In this document: positions 9,472 through 18,346 of the stretch, piece by piece
How the letters are laid out: each line of letters opens with the position of its first letter
Position numbering within the stretch: the stretch's first letter is position 1
DNA from: Caldisericum exile AZM16c01
GTDB taxonomy: Bacteria; Caldisericota; Caldisericia; Caldisericales; Caldisericaceae
Assembly: GCF_000284335.1 (NCBI RefSeq)
Contig: NC_017096.1
Coordinates: forward strand, 310,001-374,000
DNA: 64,000 nt
Direction: 5' to 3'
Notes under the pieces: generated by a model
The model's database searches: none
Told to the model about the DNA's origin: nothing
Seen by the model: only the letters and a program-made list of their open reading frames with translations
Translations under genes and position numbers: made by a program

Positions 9472-9777
9472 TGAAATTTTACCATCTTTTTTGGATTGTA
9501 AATATTAAGGCCATTTTGTATAAGAGTTTGTTCTATTTAAAGCGGTATTACATAAATTTGGGATATTTTTATTGAATTTGCAGATTCTAAATTTAGTTAT
9601 TTACGGAACCTGAATTTATTTATCTATCTTTTTCCAAAGGATTATTTATATTAAATTGAAAGCCTTATTAGTTCCAAAGCGCCATATAAAATTTGCATTA
9701 AGTTCAATTTATAAATACGTTTTTTATAATATACTTAGTCAGTTTTAACTATATTTGTGAAGAGTCGAAACATATAT
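9472..9777. other. Gene-free AT-rich spacer between murT and the tRNA cluster
   Basis: About 300 nt with no convincing open frame, hairpin terminator or repeat. It separates two divergent units and probably holds the murT promoter: a TACAAT-like box lies about 30 nt upstream of the murT ATG on the reverse strand. I see nothing else. Confidence 0.5.
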
Positions 9778-9806
9778 TTGACAGAATGGAAAAAGTTAGT
9801 TATAAT
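9778..9806 (+). promoter_or_regulatory. Consensus sigma-70-type promoter for the tRNA-Gly/Cys/Leu cluster
   Basis: TTGACA at 9778-9783 and TATAAT at 9801-9806 are both perfect consensus boxes with a 17-nt spacer. The expected start is about 9813, just ahead of tRNA-Gly at 9816. This also shows that the organism's main sigma factor reads standard boxes. Confidence 0.9.
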
Positions 9807-9815
9807 ATTAGGTGT

Positions 9816-9890
9816 GCGGGAGTAGCTCAGGGGCAGAGCGCTGGCTTCCCAAGCCAGTTGTCGCGGGTTCAAATCCCGTCTTCCGCTCCA
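9816..9890 (+). tRNA. tRNA-Gly (CCC)
   Basis: Cloverleaf with acceptor GCGGGAG/CTTCCGC, anticodon stem CTGGC/GCCAG around loop TTCCCAA (anticodon CCC), the T-loop GTTCAAATC, and an encoded CCA. It is the first gene of a three-tRNA transcript. Confidence 0.95.
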
Positions 9891-9891
9891 T

Positions 9892-9966
9892 GGCGCCGTA
9901 GCCAAGTGGTAAGGCAAGGGTCTGCAAAACCCTCATTCGTCGGTTCGAATCCGACCGGTGCCTCCA
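9892..9966 (+). tRNA. tRNA-Cys (GCA)
   Basis: Acceptor GGCGCCG/CGGTGCC, anticodon loop TCTGCAAAA-type giving GCA, the T-loop GGTTCGAATCC, and an encoded CCA. It follows tRNA-Gly after a single base. Confidence 0.95.
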
Positions 9967-9974
9967 ACAGTGTT

Positions 9975-10061
9975 GCCGGGGTGGCGGAACAGGCAGACGC
10001 ACGGGACTTAAAATCCCGCGGTGGTGACACCGTGCCGGTTCGACTCCGGCCCCCGGCACCA
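9975..10061 (+). tRNA. tRNA-Leu (TAA)
   Basis: Class-II tRNA of 87 nt with a long variable arm (GGTGGTGACACC region). Acceptor GCCGGGG/CCCCGGC, anticodon loop CTTAAAA (TAA), and an encoded CCA. Confidence 0.95.
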
Positions 10062-10569
10062 TAAAGTAGCATTTCAATAGATTTCTTTGTATTTTTCTTT
10101 ACTTTTTGGAATGGTTTGCAAGAGTTCTACTTTTGATTGTTGCTAAGACGCTTGCTGTGATTGTTCAATATAATATATTACCAATGCCAAACTGAAACGC
10201 TTTGTTAAATAGCCAAATAAGCCTTTTCAAACCATTAGCCTTTACCAATGTTCCATTGTTGTAGTAAAAAATAAACGACAAGACTATTTTCTAATTTATT
10301 GCTTATATTCTTAATGCTTTTAGAGTTAGAAAAATGTTTTTAATATCGGAAGGCTTTATATATATCAATAAAGTAAAAATCAACAAGCTACAGCACAAGA
10401 AAAAATACAATTTGCCTCACATACTGTATAATTAACTCAATACAAAACTAAGGCATTCTAACATATATTTTTTGTAATCTCTTTGACAGAAATTTTAAAA
10501 AAGGATAAAATTTATCTGTGGGATTCTTTAATGTCATTTTATAACTAATAATAAGGAGGATGAGTTTAT
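10062..10569. other. Gene-free AT-rich spacer upstream of the HD-domain gene
   Basis: About 500 nt with no supported ORF and no clear tRNA terminator. A perfect TTGACA lies at 10493-10498, but I cannot find a matching -10 box 16-18 nt downstream. A TATAAT near 10425-10435 has no good -35. The HD-gene SD (AAGGAGGA) is at 10553-10560. Confidence 0.5.
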
Positions 10570-11846
10570 ATGTTGAAAGACGAGTTTTATTTTTCGCTCT
10601 TTGATTTTTCCTTGAGTTTGTCAGGTGCGGTAGATGCAGTTAGCCCAGCCTTGGTAAATCATCAGAAAAGGACTACCTATTTGGCTTGGAATATTGGCAA
10701 GGAGATAGGATTAGATATAGAACAAAGAAGAAAACTATTTTTGCAAGCCTATTCCACGACATTGGAGGTATTTCTTTAAAAGAAAGAATAGATATTTTAA
10801 ATTTTGATGAAGATTCTTCTTACAATAAACACGCAGAATTAGGATATTTGCTTTTTAAAGATTGCAAGATGGTCTCAGAGGAAGCCGATATCATTCGATA
10901 CCATCATGTTCCATGGGATTACGGAGCGGGAAGAGAAAAAAATAACGAAAGAATACCAATTGAAAGTCATATATTGCACCTTGCAGACCGTATTTCGGTA
11001 CTTATTGACTACGATCATGAGGTATTAGGGCAAGTTGGAAGTATAGTAGAAAGAGTAAAAGGTCTTTCAGGTAAGGTGTTTGTGCCAGAGTTTGTTGATG
11101 CATTTGTAAAGATATCAAATAAAGAATATCTATGGTTAGATGTCGTATCTTCCAACATTGACGAAGAATTGAACAAGATACATAATTTACCGCTTGCTTC
11201 TTTTGATATTGAGTTATTACGTAATTTTGCAAAAGTTTTTTCGCGCATTATTGACTTCAGAAGTAGATTTACAGCTACTCATTCGAGTGGCGTTTCAGCG
11301 TGTGCTGTAGAACTTGCTAAATTGGCAGGTTTTTCAGAAAAGGAATTAGTAATAATGGAAATTGCAGGTTATTTGCATGACTTAGGAAAGCTTGCAGTCC
11401 CTAAAGAGATTTTAGAGAAACCTGGTAAGTTATCATTGGAAGAATTCAATATAGTAAAAAGCCACACTTACTATACTTATAAAATACTCTCTTATATCCC
11501 AAACTTTGAAACAATAAATCGATGGGCATCGTTTCACCATGAAAGGCTTGACGGCTCTGGTTATCCATTCCATATAAGTGCCTTTGATTTTCCATTAGGA
11601 TCAAGGATCATGGCTGTAGCGGATGTTTTCACTGCTCTTACAGAGGATCGTCCTTACCGAGAAGGAATGGATGTGGACAAAGCCCTGAATATCGTGGAAA
11701 TGATGGCACAAAATAACGCTTTGGACACTTATGTGACTTACCTTTTAAAGAAAAATTTTGCTAGAATAAATGATGTTCGGATAGGTGCGCAAACAGTTGT
11801 CCGCAAAGAGTATGAAGAATTTTCGAAATTCGGTATTTTATATTAA
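10570..11846 (+). CDS. Tandem HD / HD-GYP domain protein, interrupted by a frame break
   Basis: Two overlapping frames (10570-10779 and 10686-11846) together encode one protein of about 425 aa. The first HD domain carries NHQKRTTYLAWNIG and, across the break, FHDIGG and YHH. The second is a full HD-GYP with HDLGKLAVP, FHHERLDGSGYP and ADVFTALTEDRPYREG, the signature of c-di-GMP phosphodiesterases. The break is in T5 at 10738-10742: one extra T would give continuous ...RRKLFFASLFHDIGG. Whether the gene is broken in the cell or miscalled here cannot be decided from sequence. The SD AAGGAGGA precedes ATG 10570. Confidence 0.8.
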
Positions 11847-11919
11847 ACATTTTGCATAAAAGTTAAAAGCTAGTATGTTTAAACATTTTAAAGAAATTTT
11901 TTGTTCTTTTTTGAGGTAT

Positions 11920-12460
11920 CTCTTTTAATGGAGGATGGACACCCTCCTCCAACTCCACCCAAAAAATAGTAATCTTTTTATCCTTGGGGGTAAGTTAGAA
12001 AGGGGACGTGCTCCCTTTCTATTAAGTGTCATTTCAAACGTAGTGAGAAATCTCCCCAGTTTGAGGTGTAACTACCCCCCTCAATACTCCCCCAAAAAAG
12101 TCGTCCCGAACGTAGTGAGGGATCTCCTCTTATTGGAGGAGGGTATCCCTCCTCCAACTCCACCCTAAAAATAAAAAATTTTCTTAGCCTTTCAGGGGGA
12201 GTTAGAGGGGGAGACTTTAGGTCCCCCTCTAAATTAGGATACCCTCCTCTAACTTCACCCAAAAATAAAAAACTCTTTGTCCTTTAAGGAGGAGTTAGAG
12301 GGGGGAATCGTAAGTCCCCCCCTAATTAAAGGAGGAGATTCATCACCTTCGGCTTCGGAATGACTGAGTGTGCGTCATCGAAGGAGCGTTAGCGACTGAG
12401 AAATCTCCGTTTTTCAGGAGGAGTTAGAGGAGGAGACTTGTTGATCCCCCTCTAAATATT
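11920..12460. repeat. Mosaic interspersed repeat block, locus A
   Basis: About 540 nt of non-coding DNA built from recurring modules. GTCAT units GTCATTTCAAACGTAGTGAG (12028 on, ending in GAAATCTCC) and GTCGTCCCGAACGTAGTGAG (12100 on) alternate with G-run/C-run inverted repeats such as TTAGAGGGGGAG...TCCCCCTCTAA (12203-12232) and its variants at 12296-12324 and 12425-12454. A reverse-oriented unit runs through GGAGATTC...CGGAATGAC (12332-12364). The same modules recur near 19.3, 22.4 and 31.9 kb. Short ORFs here are artefacts of the repeats. Confidence 0.85.
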
Positions 12461-12570
12461 AAAATGGTTTTGTTCCTTTCTAATGCATGGGAATAAGAGG
12501 CATGATTTCAAATCTTTTCTAAATAGGATATTCTTCCTCGGAGTAACAAAAGAAAGTTCATTGTGAAAAT

Positions 12571-12597
12571 TAAAAAAGGCAGGTGAAATACCTGCCT
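12571..12597 (-). terminator. Rho-independent terminator of the LCP gene
   Basis: On the reverse strand, stem AGGCAGGT/ACCTGCCT with a short loop is followed by a run of six T. It lies about 20 nt beyond the LCP stop codon. Confidence 0.85.
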
Positions 12598-12617
12598 ATA
12601 ACCCAACTAAAATTTTT

Positions 12618-13565
12618 TTATTTTGATAACTTAAAGTATGTTGCTCCAATTTCTTTCAACTTATCATAGTCTGGCACGACATAAGAAATGCTATCAATCA
12701 TTTTAGGAACACCAGGGAAATTTACTATTTGTAAGTCTTTACTTGTAAGATCATTATAAGTAAGCCCGAGTTTCGTAATTTGTGCAACGGTTAAATTTGT
12801 ATCGATTGCATTGCCGATTTCCTGAGCAATCTGTGGAAGTTTGAAAATGTTTCTAATATCTTTTGTCTGGTCAATAATTGCCTTAATAAGTTCCTGTTGT
12901 CTTTCAACACGACCATGTATATTTCCTTCGGAATCAACTCCAAAATCACCCCATTCATCATATCTGAATCGTGCATATTCGAGGGCCTTCGTGCCATTGA
13001 GGTGTTGAACTCCTGGGTTTAAGTCAATTTTTACATCGCCAGTCCAAGAGTGGTAATGCATTGGCTCTTTTACATCAATTGTAACTCCACCAAGTGCATC
13101 TATCACCTTAGCAAAGCCATCAAAATTTACTATTGCGTAGTATGGTATATCTTTACTATCTATACCGAGAAGGTTTGCAACGGTTTTTATGGAAAGATCA
13201 ATTCCTCCATCATCGAAATAATCTGAATTAAATGCTGAATTAATTTTGTCATATCCGTGTCCTGGAATTTCTACCCTTGAGTCCCTTGGAATTGAAAGTA
13301 GTGTTATCTTTTTGTTTGTTGGGTCAAGGTGAATAAGAATCATCACATCAGATCTTCCTGCTTCGTCTTTCGTGCGCCTGTCAGTTCCTAAGAGTAGTAT
13401 GTTTGTTGGTTTTGAAGTATCAAGTGGAATTTCGCCTTTTGAATGTTCATTAATCAAACTCAAATTCTTTGCGGTGATGTAAACGTAATATCCAAGCACC
13501 GATAGAAATGCTATAAGAATCACAACTATAATCTGTTTTATAAGTTTTTTTGTATTTACATTCAT
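12618..13565 (-). CDS. LytR-CpsA-Psr (LCP) family glycopolymer transferase
   Basis: 315 aa from ATG 13565, which has an AAAGGAAG SD; an upstream in-frame start at 13589 lacks one. An N-terminal membrane anchor (residues ~10-30) precedes the LCP domain with LLLGTDRR, GRSDVMILIHL, LSIPRDSRV and the HGYDKINSAF motif. LCP proteins transfer undecaprenyl-linked glycopolymers onto peptidoglycan, or onto protein in some lineages, on the outer face of the membrane. It is a single gene with its own terminator. The acceptor polymer is unknown, but the surface polysaccharide cluster at 36-40 kb is one candidate source. Confidence 0.93.
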   Translation of the reverse strand: MNVNTKKLIKQIIVVILIAFLSVLGYYVYITAKNLSLINEHSKGEIPLDTSKPTNILLLGTDRRTKDEAGRSDVMILIHLDPTNKKITLLSIPRDSRVEIPGHGYDKINSAFNSDYFDDGGIDLSIKTVANLLGIDSKDIPYYAIVNFDGFAKVIDALGGVTIDVKEPMHYHSWTGDVKIDLNPGVQHLNGTKALEYARFRYDEWGDFGVDSEGNIHGRVERQQELIKAIIDQTKDIRNIFKLPQIAQEIGNAIDTNLTVAQITKLGLTYNDLTSKDLQIVNFPGVPKMIDSISYVVPDYDKLKEIGATYFKLSK

Positions 13566-13665
13566 CTTACAAAGCTTCCTTTCAATCAAAAATTGACGCT
13601 AAATATATCACAAGTGTTATTATAATCAAAAACTTTAAAAACATTATGAATTTTTTCATTAAAAA

Positions 13666-15666
13666 TCACTTTACGAGAAATTTAACAATGTGGGGTCCAA
13701 ACAGTAGGGAAATTGTAGTCATAAGTTTTATTAATATGTTGATGGAAGGTCCTGCAGTGTCTTTAAGAGGATCGCCAACTGTGTCTCCTACGACACTTGC
13801 TCTGTGTGCTTCGGATCCTTTTCCTCCAAAGTTGCCTTGTTCAATGAATTTCTTTGCATTATCCCATGCAGCACCTGCATTTGCCATGTAAATTGCAAGG
13901 ATTACACCCGATAGAAGCGCTCCTGCCAAAAGCCCACCTGTAAATTCCTTTCCATAGGACATAAAAATAATTAAACCCGCAAATGGAGAAACAACTGCAA
14001 TTAACGAAGGAAGAATCATACTTTTCAAGGCGCCTTTTGTTGATATTGAGATACACTTTTTGTAATCTGGATCTGCTTTCCCCGACATAAGGCCAGGAAT
14101 TTCTCTAAATTGTCTTCTTACCTCTTCAACCATGTAACCTGCCGACCTTGATACGGCCATTATTGCAAGCGCAGAAAATAGGAAAGGAAGCGATGTTCCA
14201 ACAAACATACCTGAAATTGTATATGGTGACATTACATTAAGCGTATCCATTTGCATTGATTGTATATATGAGGAAAACAAGGCTAAGGCTGTAAGTGCAG
14301 CAGAACCAATTGCAAATCCCTTTCCCATTGCAGCAGTTGTGTTTCCAAGTGCATCCAACGTGTCAGTTCGTTCTCTTACTTCGTGAGAAAGGTGAGACAT
14401 CTCTGCAATACCACCTGCGTTATCTGCAATAGGACCATATGCATCGACGCTCAAACTTATCCCAAGAGTTGAAAGCATTCCTAAGCCTGCAAGTGCAATT
14501 CCGAAAAGTCCGCTAAATCTATATGAGATAATGATTCCGATTGCTATAAGAAGGAGTGGTATAAATGTGCTTTCCATACCAACTGCCATACCTGAAAGGA
14601 TTGTTGTTGCAGCGCCACCTTCAGATGATGACTTTGCAATTTCAACAATTGGATTTGCGCTTGTAAAGTATTGAGTTATAAAACCTATCGCAAGCCCTAT
14701 AAGAAGGCCTGTTATGATTGCAACAAAATAGTTTGTTCCATTTGGTATTCCTTTTGAGATGATAAAAAACACGATAATTGCAAAAATATTTGCTATTACA
14801 GAACCAATGTTGAGTGCCTTTTGAGGTGCGATATTTATTTTGGAGGCAACGAGAGAAGAAATTACTCCTACAATAGAAGATAAAATTCCATAACCTGTTA
14901 TAAGGTAAATGTAAGTTGATGCATTATTTCCAAGTGTAAGTGTCCCAAGAATTATCGCAGCAGTAATTGAACCAACGTAAGATTCGTAAAGATCAGCACC
15001 CATTCCTGCAATATCTCCTACATTATCGCCTACGTTATCCGCAATAACTGCAGGGTTCCTTGGGTCATCTTCTGGGATGCCTGCTTCAACTTTTCCAACA
15101 AGATCTGCGCCGACATCAGCAGCTTTTGTATAAATCCCGCCACCTACACGTGCAAAAAGTGCAACAAAACTTGCTCCAATTGAATATCCTGTTACTGCAA
15201 CAAGAGGGGAAACTTGAGGTAGAAATTTAACAGAGATAAAGTATGTTAAAAGCGATCCAACAACTCCAAGTCCTGTTACTGTAAGGCCCATAACTGAGCC
15301 ACCTGAGAATGCAACAAATAGAGCTTCACCTGTGCTTTTCGTTGCGGCATTAGTTGTCCTCACACTTGCTCTTGTTGCAATATACATTCCAAAAAATCCT
15401 GATAGTGTCGAGAAAATTGTACCAAGAGCGAAGAAGACAGCAACGTATGGAGAAATTACAATACCAATTAAGATTGCAAAGATGATTACCCAAAGATACA
15501 TCGTTCTATATTCTTCGAGAAGAAATGCAAGAGCACCATCTTGGATTGCTTTTGCAATTTTTTTCATTCGCTCGGTGCCCTGGTCACGCTTAAGGATAGA
15601 AATTGACAAAGCGACTGCAAAGATGAGTGATAATACTCCAAAGATACCTGCAAGTAAAAGCCCCAT
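13666..15666 (-). CDS. hppA: Membrane-bound ion-translocating pyrophosphatase (K+-dependent type)
   Basis: 666 aa, ~16 membrane spans. It hydrolyses pyrophosphate to pump H+ or Na+. The PPi-binding signatures DVGADLVGKVEAGIPEDDPR and DNVGDNVGDIAGMGADLYES are intact. The subclass position after GNTT is Ala (A445 in GNTTAAMGKG); the family rule is that Ala here marks K+-dependent enzymes and Lys marks K+-independent ones. The ion pumped cannot be fixed by eye. The SD GGAGG is 5 nt from the ATG. It lies just downstream of a tRNA array on the same strand and may be partly co-transcribed with it. Confidence 0.97.
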   Translation of the reverse strand: MGLLLAGIFGVLSLIFAVALSISILKRDQGTERMKKIAKAIQDGALAFLLEEYRTMYLWVIIFAILIGIVISPYVAVFFALGTIFSTLSGFFGMYIATRASVRTTNAATKSTGEALFVAFSGGSVMGLTVTGLGVVGSLLTYFISVKFLPQVSPLVAVTGYSIGASFVALFARVGGGIYTKAADVGADLVGKVEAGIPEDDPRNPAVIADNVGDNVGDIAGMGADLYESYVGSITAAIILGTLTLGNNASTYIYLITGYGILSSIVGVISSLVASKINIAPQKALNIGSVIANIFAIIVFFIISKGIPNGTNYFVAIITGLLIGLAIGFITQYFTSANPIVEIAKSSSEGGAATTILSGMAVGMESTFIPLLLIAIGIIISYRFSGLFGIALAGLGMLSTLGISLSVDAYGPIADNAGGIAEMSHLSHEVRERTDTLDALGNTTAAMGKGFAIGSAALTALALFSSYIQSMQMDTLNVMSPYTISGMFVGTSLPFLFSALAIMAVSRSAGYMVEEVRRQFREIPGLMSGKADPDYKKCISISTKGALKSMILPSLIAVVSPFAGLIIFMSYGKEFTGGLLAGALLSGVILAIYMANAGAAWDNAKKFIEQGNFGGKGSEAHRASVVGDTVGDPLKDTAGPSINILIKLMTTISLLFGPHIVKFLVK

Positions 15667-15692
15667 TTCCGCCTCCTTCGTAATCTAAATTA

Positions 15693-15767
15693 TGGAGCCG
15701 GCGATCTGATTTGAACAGACGACCCGCTGATTACGAATCAGCTGCTCTACCGCTGAGCTACGCCGGC
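15693..15767 (-). tRNA. tRNA-Thr (CGT)
   Basis: Acceptor GCCGGCG/CGCCGGC, anticodon stem GCTGA/TCAGC around loop TTCGTAA (anticodon CGT), and an encoded CCA. It is the last of six tRNAs in a reverse array. Confidence 0.93.
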
Positions 15768-15793
15768 GCCTTAAAATTCACCTAAAATAAAAA

Positions 15794-15868
15794 TGGAGCG
15801 GAAGACGGGATTCGAACCCGCGACACCTGCCTTGGCAAGGCAGTGCTCTACCCCTGAGCTACTCCCGC
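15794..15868 (-). tRNA. tRNA-Gly (GCC)
   Basis: Acceptor GCGGGAG/CTTCCGC, anticodon loop TTGCCAA (GCC), and an encoded CCA. Its acceptor and T arm closely match the tRNA-Gly(CCC) at 9816. Confidence 0.95.
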
Positions 15869-15891
15869 TTTTATCTTCATTTTCATAAAAC

Positions 15892-15970
15892 TGGCGGGAT
15901 CGATGGGATTCGAACCCACGGTCTCCGGCGTGACAGGCCAGCGTGTTAGACCACTACACCACGACCCCGC
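15892..15970 (-). tRNA. tRNA-Asp (GTC)
   Basis: Acceptor GCGGGGT/ATCCCGC, anticodon loop CTGTCAC (GTC), the T-loop GGTTCGAATCC, and an encoded CCA. Confidence 0.95.
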
Positions 15971-16014
15971 TAACTTATTATATTTGAACTTACAATTTTT
16001 TGCAATATCCTGAA

Positions 16015-16089
16015 TGGTGGGCGAAACAGGATTCGAACCTGTGACCCCTTCCGTGTGAGGGAAGTGCTCTACCGCTGAGCCATCCGCCC
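16015..16089 (-). tRNA. tRNA-Val (CAC)
   Basis: Acceptor GGGCGGA/TTCGCCC, anticodon stem CTTCC/GGAAG around loop CTCACAC (CAC), and an encoded CCA. Confidence 0.94.
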
Positions 16090-16108
16090 ACATCCCACCA
16101 TTAATAAA

Positions 16109-16183
16109 TGGTGCCCTCGAGGAGAGTCGAACTCCTATCGCCGCCTTGAAAGGGCGGTGTCCTAACCGTTAGACTACGAGGGC
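16109..16183 (-). tRNA. tRNA-Glu (TTC)
   Basis: Acceptor GCCCTCG/CGAGGGC, anticodon loop CTTTCAA (TTC), and an encoded CCA. A CTC isoacceptor is at 48750. Confidence 0.95.
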
Positions 16184-16187
16184 TCAC

Positions 16188-16263
16188 TGGTGAGCCGTGC
16201 AGGATTCGAACCTGCGACACCCGGCTTAAAAGGCCGGTGCTCTGCCTACTGAGCTAACGGCCC
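16188..16263 (-). tRNA. tRNA-Lys (TTT)
   Basis: Acceptor GGGCCGT/ACGGCTC, anticodon stem CCGGC/GCCGG around loop CTTTTAA (TTT), and an encoded CCA. It is the first gene of the reverse array, right after the promoter. Confidence 0.95.
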
Positions 16264-16284
16264 CCATAGGGGTATAGCAATAAT

Positions 16285-16312
16285 ATAATACAGAAATATT
16301 AATTTCTGTCAA
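16285..16312 (-). promoter_or_regulatory. Promoter of the six-tRNA reverse array
   Basis: On the reverse strand TTGACA (16307-16312) and TATTAT (16285-16290) are separated by 16 nt, with tRNA-Lys about 20 nt downstream. It sits in the 58-nt gap after dnaB. Confidence 0.7.
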
Positions 16313-16321
16313 GTGGTAAAC

Positions 16322-17638
16322 TTAATACCCTTCGGCTTTTTCAACAAACTTTGTGTATTCTTGCTGGAATAGGAGATGTGCACTTCCTTGAGGTCCATTT
16401 CTCTGCTTTGCAACGATAAGTTCAATTTCATCTTTGTTATCTTCATCGGGCACGTGCAGGAATATTACGACATCTGCATCCTGCTCAATTGAACCGGACT
16501 CCCTAAGATCAGACAAAACTGGGCGTTTATCTTCACGTTTTTCAACGGCTCTGCTTAGCTGGGACAAAACAATAAGTGGTATATCAAGCTCCCTTGCAAG
16601 ATTTTTAAGTCCACGGGTGATTTGTGATATTTCAAGGACTCTATTTTCGACTTTTTGCTCTGAACGAATTAACTGAAGGTAGTCAATGAAAATGACTTCA
16701 ACTTTTGCTTCGATCTTTAATCTTCTTGACTTTGTCCTTATATCGTTAAGCGTTACATCTGGCGAATCATCGATGTAGATTGGTGCTTCATAAAGGCTTG
16801 AATAGGCCTCGGTTAATTTTGGCCAGTCTTCATCCCTGAGATAACCCGTCTTTAATCTCATCATATCAACTTTTGCCTCAGCACAAAGCATTCTTTCAAT
16901 GAGTTGCTCTTTTGACATTTCGAGTGAGAAAAACCCAACAGGTTTTTCCTCTTTAATTGCGATGTGCTCTGTTATATTAAGTGCAAGGGAAGTTTTTCCT
17001 ATGCTTGGACGTGCGGCAATTATAATAAGGTCTGATTTTTGAAACCCGCCCGTTATTTTATCAAGGGATGGGAATCCGCTTGGGATTCCTGAGAGTCCCA
17101 ATTTTCTTTTGTGCCTGTTTTCGATTTCTGAAAAGTGCTCGTGGAGAAAGTCGCGAACTCTCAAAAAATACGACTGGGATTTTCTTTGAGATATATTAAA
17201 AATCTTTTGTTCTGCAATATTTAAAACCTCGTCTATATCCATCGACTCGTTAAAGCCGAGTTCAGAAATTTCAGCCCCTGCCTTGATGAGTTCTCTTAAC
17301 AGCGCTTTTGTTTTTACAATCTTTGCATAGTATTCAACATTTGCAGCATTCGGAACAGAGGATGCAAGTTGCATGATGTAAGTTACTCCACCAATAAAAT
17401 CGAGTTTGTTTGTGGATTTCAGTTTGTCGGTAACAGAAACTATATCAATAGGCGTATTTTCTGTTGTCAGTTCAAATACTGCCTTCATTATTTCCTCATG
17501 CTCAGGGCGATAAAAATCTTCAGGGCGTAAAATTTCAAGTACTTTGAGTACCGCCTCTTCGTCTATGAGGACTGCACCAATTACCGATTGCTCTGCCTCA
17601 ATGCTATAAGGTGGGAGCCTTTTAATTTCTTCAGCCAT
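16322..17638 (-). CDS. dnaB: Replicative DNA helicase DnaB
   Basis: 438 aa hexameric helicase that unwinds DNA at the replication fork. The N-terminal domain opens PPYSIEAEQSVIGAVL. The RecA-like domain has Walker A RPSIGKTSLAL (~residue 210), Walker B VIFIDYLQLI and the SQLSRAVEKR stretch. No intein is present and the length is normal. It is the last gene of rpsF-ssb-rpsR-rplI-dnaB, and its ATG overlaps the rplI stop by one base. This operon lies near the replication origin in many bacteria, as the DnaA-box cluster at 22.75 kb suggests here. Confidence 0.97.
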   Translation of the reverse strand: MAEEIKRLPPYSIEAEQSVIGAVLIDEEAVLKVLEILRPEDFYRPEHEEIMKAVFELTTENTPIDIVSVTDKLKSTNKLDFIGGVTYIMQLASSVPNAANVEYYAKIVKTKALLRELIKAGAEISELGFNESMDIDEVLNIAEQKIFNISQRKSQSYFLRVRDFLHEHFSEIENRHKRKLGLSGIPSGFPSLDKITGGFQKSDLIIIAARPSIGKTSLALNITEHIAIKEEKPVGFFSLEMSKEQLIERMLCAEAKVDMMRLKTGYLRDEDWPKLTEAYSSLYEAPIYIDDSPDVTLNDIRTKSRRLKIEAKVEVIFIDYLQLIRSEQKVENRVLEISQITRGLKNLARELDIPLIVLSQLSRAVEKREDKRPVLSDLRESGSIEQDADVVIFLHVPDEDNKDEIELIVAKQRNGPQGSAHLLFQQEYTKFVEKAEGY

Positions 17639-18081
17639 TATTCTTTTTCGACTTTTACTTTTAGTTCCGCTTGAATTTCTTTATAGAGTTTTACAGGGAT
17701 TTTATATTCACCAAGTTTTTTAATTGGGTTATTTAATACGATCTTTTTCCTGTCAATCTCAAGACCAAATACCTTTTTTATCTTTTCTTCGATATCCTGA
17801 GCAGTTATTGACCCAAAAAGTTTATCCTCTGTACCTGCATTGGCTTTAAAAATGAGTTCTTTGGACTCTAAAATTTCCTTCTCCTTTTGTGCTTGTGCAA
17901 TTCGACGCTCCTCAACATTTTTGCTTACATCTACAATTGTTTCGGCAGTATCTTCATCAACGATTTTTGCAAGACCTTTGGGAACCAAATAATTAAGAGC
18001 ATAGCCCTTTGAAACAGCGACTATGCTCTTTGCGTTTCCCAAGCCCTTTACGTTTTGCAATAAAAGGACTTTAACTTTCAT
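17638..18081 (-). CDS. rplI: 50S ribosomal protein bL9
   Basis: 147 aa. The opening MKVKVLLLQNVKGLGNAKSI and the G..YA.NYL.PKG..(K) signature (GYALNYLVPKGLAK) identify bL9. The long connecting helix is Lys/Glu rich and the C-terminal domain is complete. It lies 4 nt after rpsR in the operon. Confidence 0.96.
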   Translation of the reverse strand: MKVKVLLLQNVKGLGNAKSIVAVSKGYALNYLVPKGLAKIVDEDTAETIVDVSKNVEERRIAQAQKEKEILESKELIFKANAGTEDKLFGSITAQDIEEKIKKVFGLEIDRKKIVLNNPIKKLGEYKIPVKLYKEIQAELKVKVEKE

Positions 18082-18085
18082 TATC

Positions 18086-18334
18086 TTACACTCTTACAAA
18101 TGGCAGGAGTGCCATAATACGAGCACGCTTGATTGCTCTTGCAAGTTGTCTCTGGTGTTTTGCGCAAAGCCCAGTGTTTCTTCTCGGGAGAATTTTACCT
18201 TTCTCGCTTATGAATTTTGAAAGTTTTGCAACATCTTTATAGTCAATCTCTTCGTTTCTTGCACAAAAAATGCAAACCTTCTTTTTTTGCCTAAAGAAAT
18301 ATCCCTTCTTTGCAACTTTTTTTGGTGTTTCCAT
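18086..18334 (-). CDS. rpsR: 30S ribosomal protein bS18
   Basis: 82 aa. It carries the S18 core [22 protein letters not shown] followed by [24 protein letters not shown] pair lies near residue 21; an N-terminal Cys pair of this kind occurs in some S18 proteins and could bind zinc with other residues. The SD AGGGAGG is upstream, 12 nt after ssb. Confidence 0.96.
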   Translation of the reverse strand: METPKKVAKKGYFFRQKKKVCIFCARNEEIDYKDVAKLSKFISEKGKILPRRNTGLCAKHQRQLARAIKRARIMALLPFVRV

Positions 18335-18346
18335 TTTTACCTCCCT

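Noticed and set aside
9735-10077. Open frames over the 9.8-10.1 kb tRNA cluster (60-92 codons, both strands)
   Set aside because: They are fully covered by three well-formed tRNAs, and no SD supports translation.
10735-10743. Programmed -1 ribosomal frameshift in the HD gene
   Set aside because: The local sequence A TTT TTG does not fit a good X-XXY-YYZ heptamer, and no stimulatory pseudoknot is evident. The same-sign breaks elsewhere favour homopolymer error or slippage.
11935-12262. Two 77-codon frames within repeat locus A
   Set aside because: They are Pro/Gly-rich by-products of G-run and C-run repeats, not conserved in the other repeat copies.
11920-12460. CRISPR array
   Set aside because: The repeat units vary in sequence and orientation, spacing is irregular and no cas genes are present.
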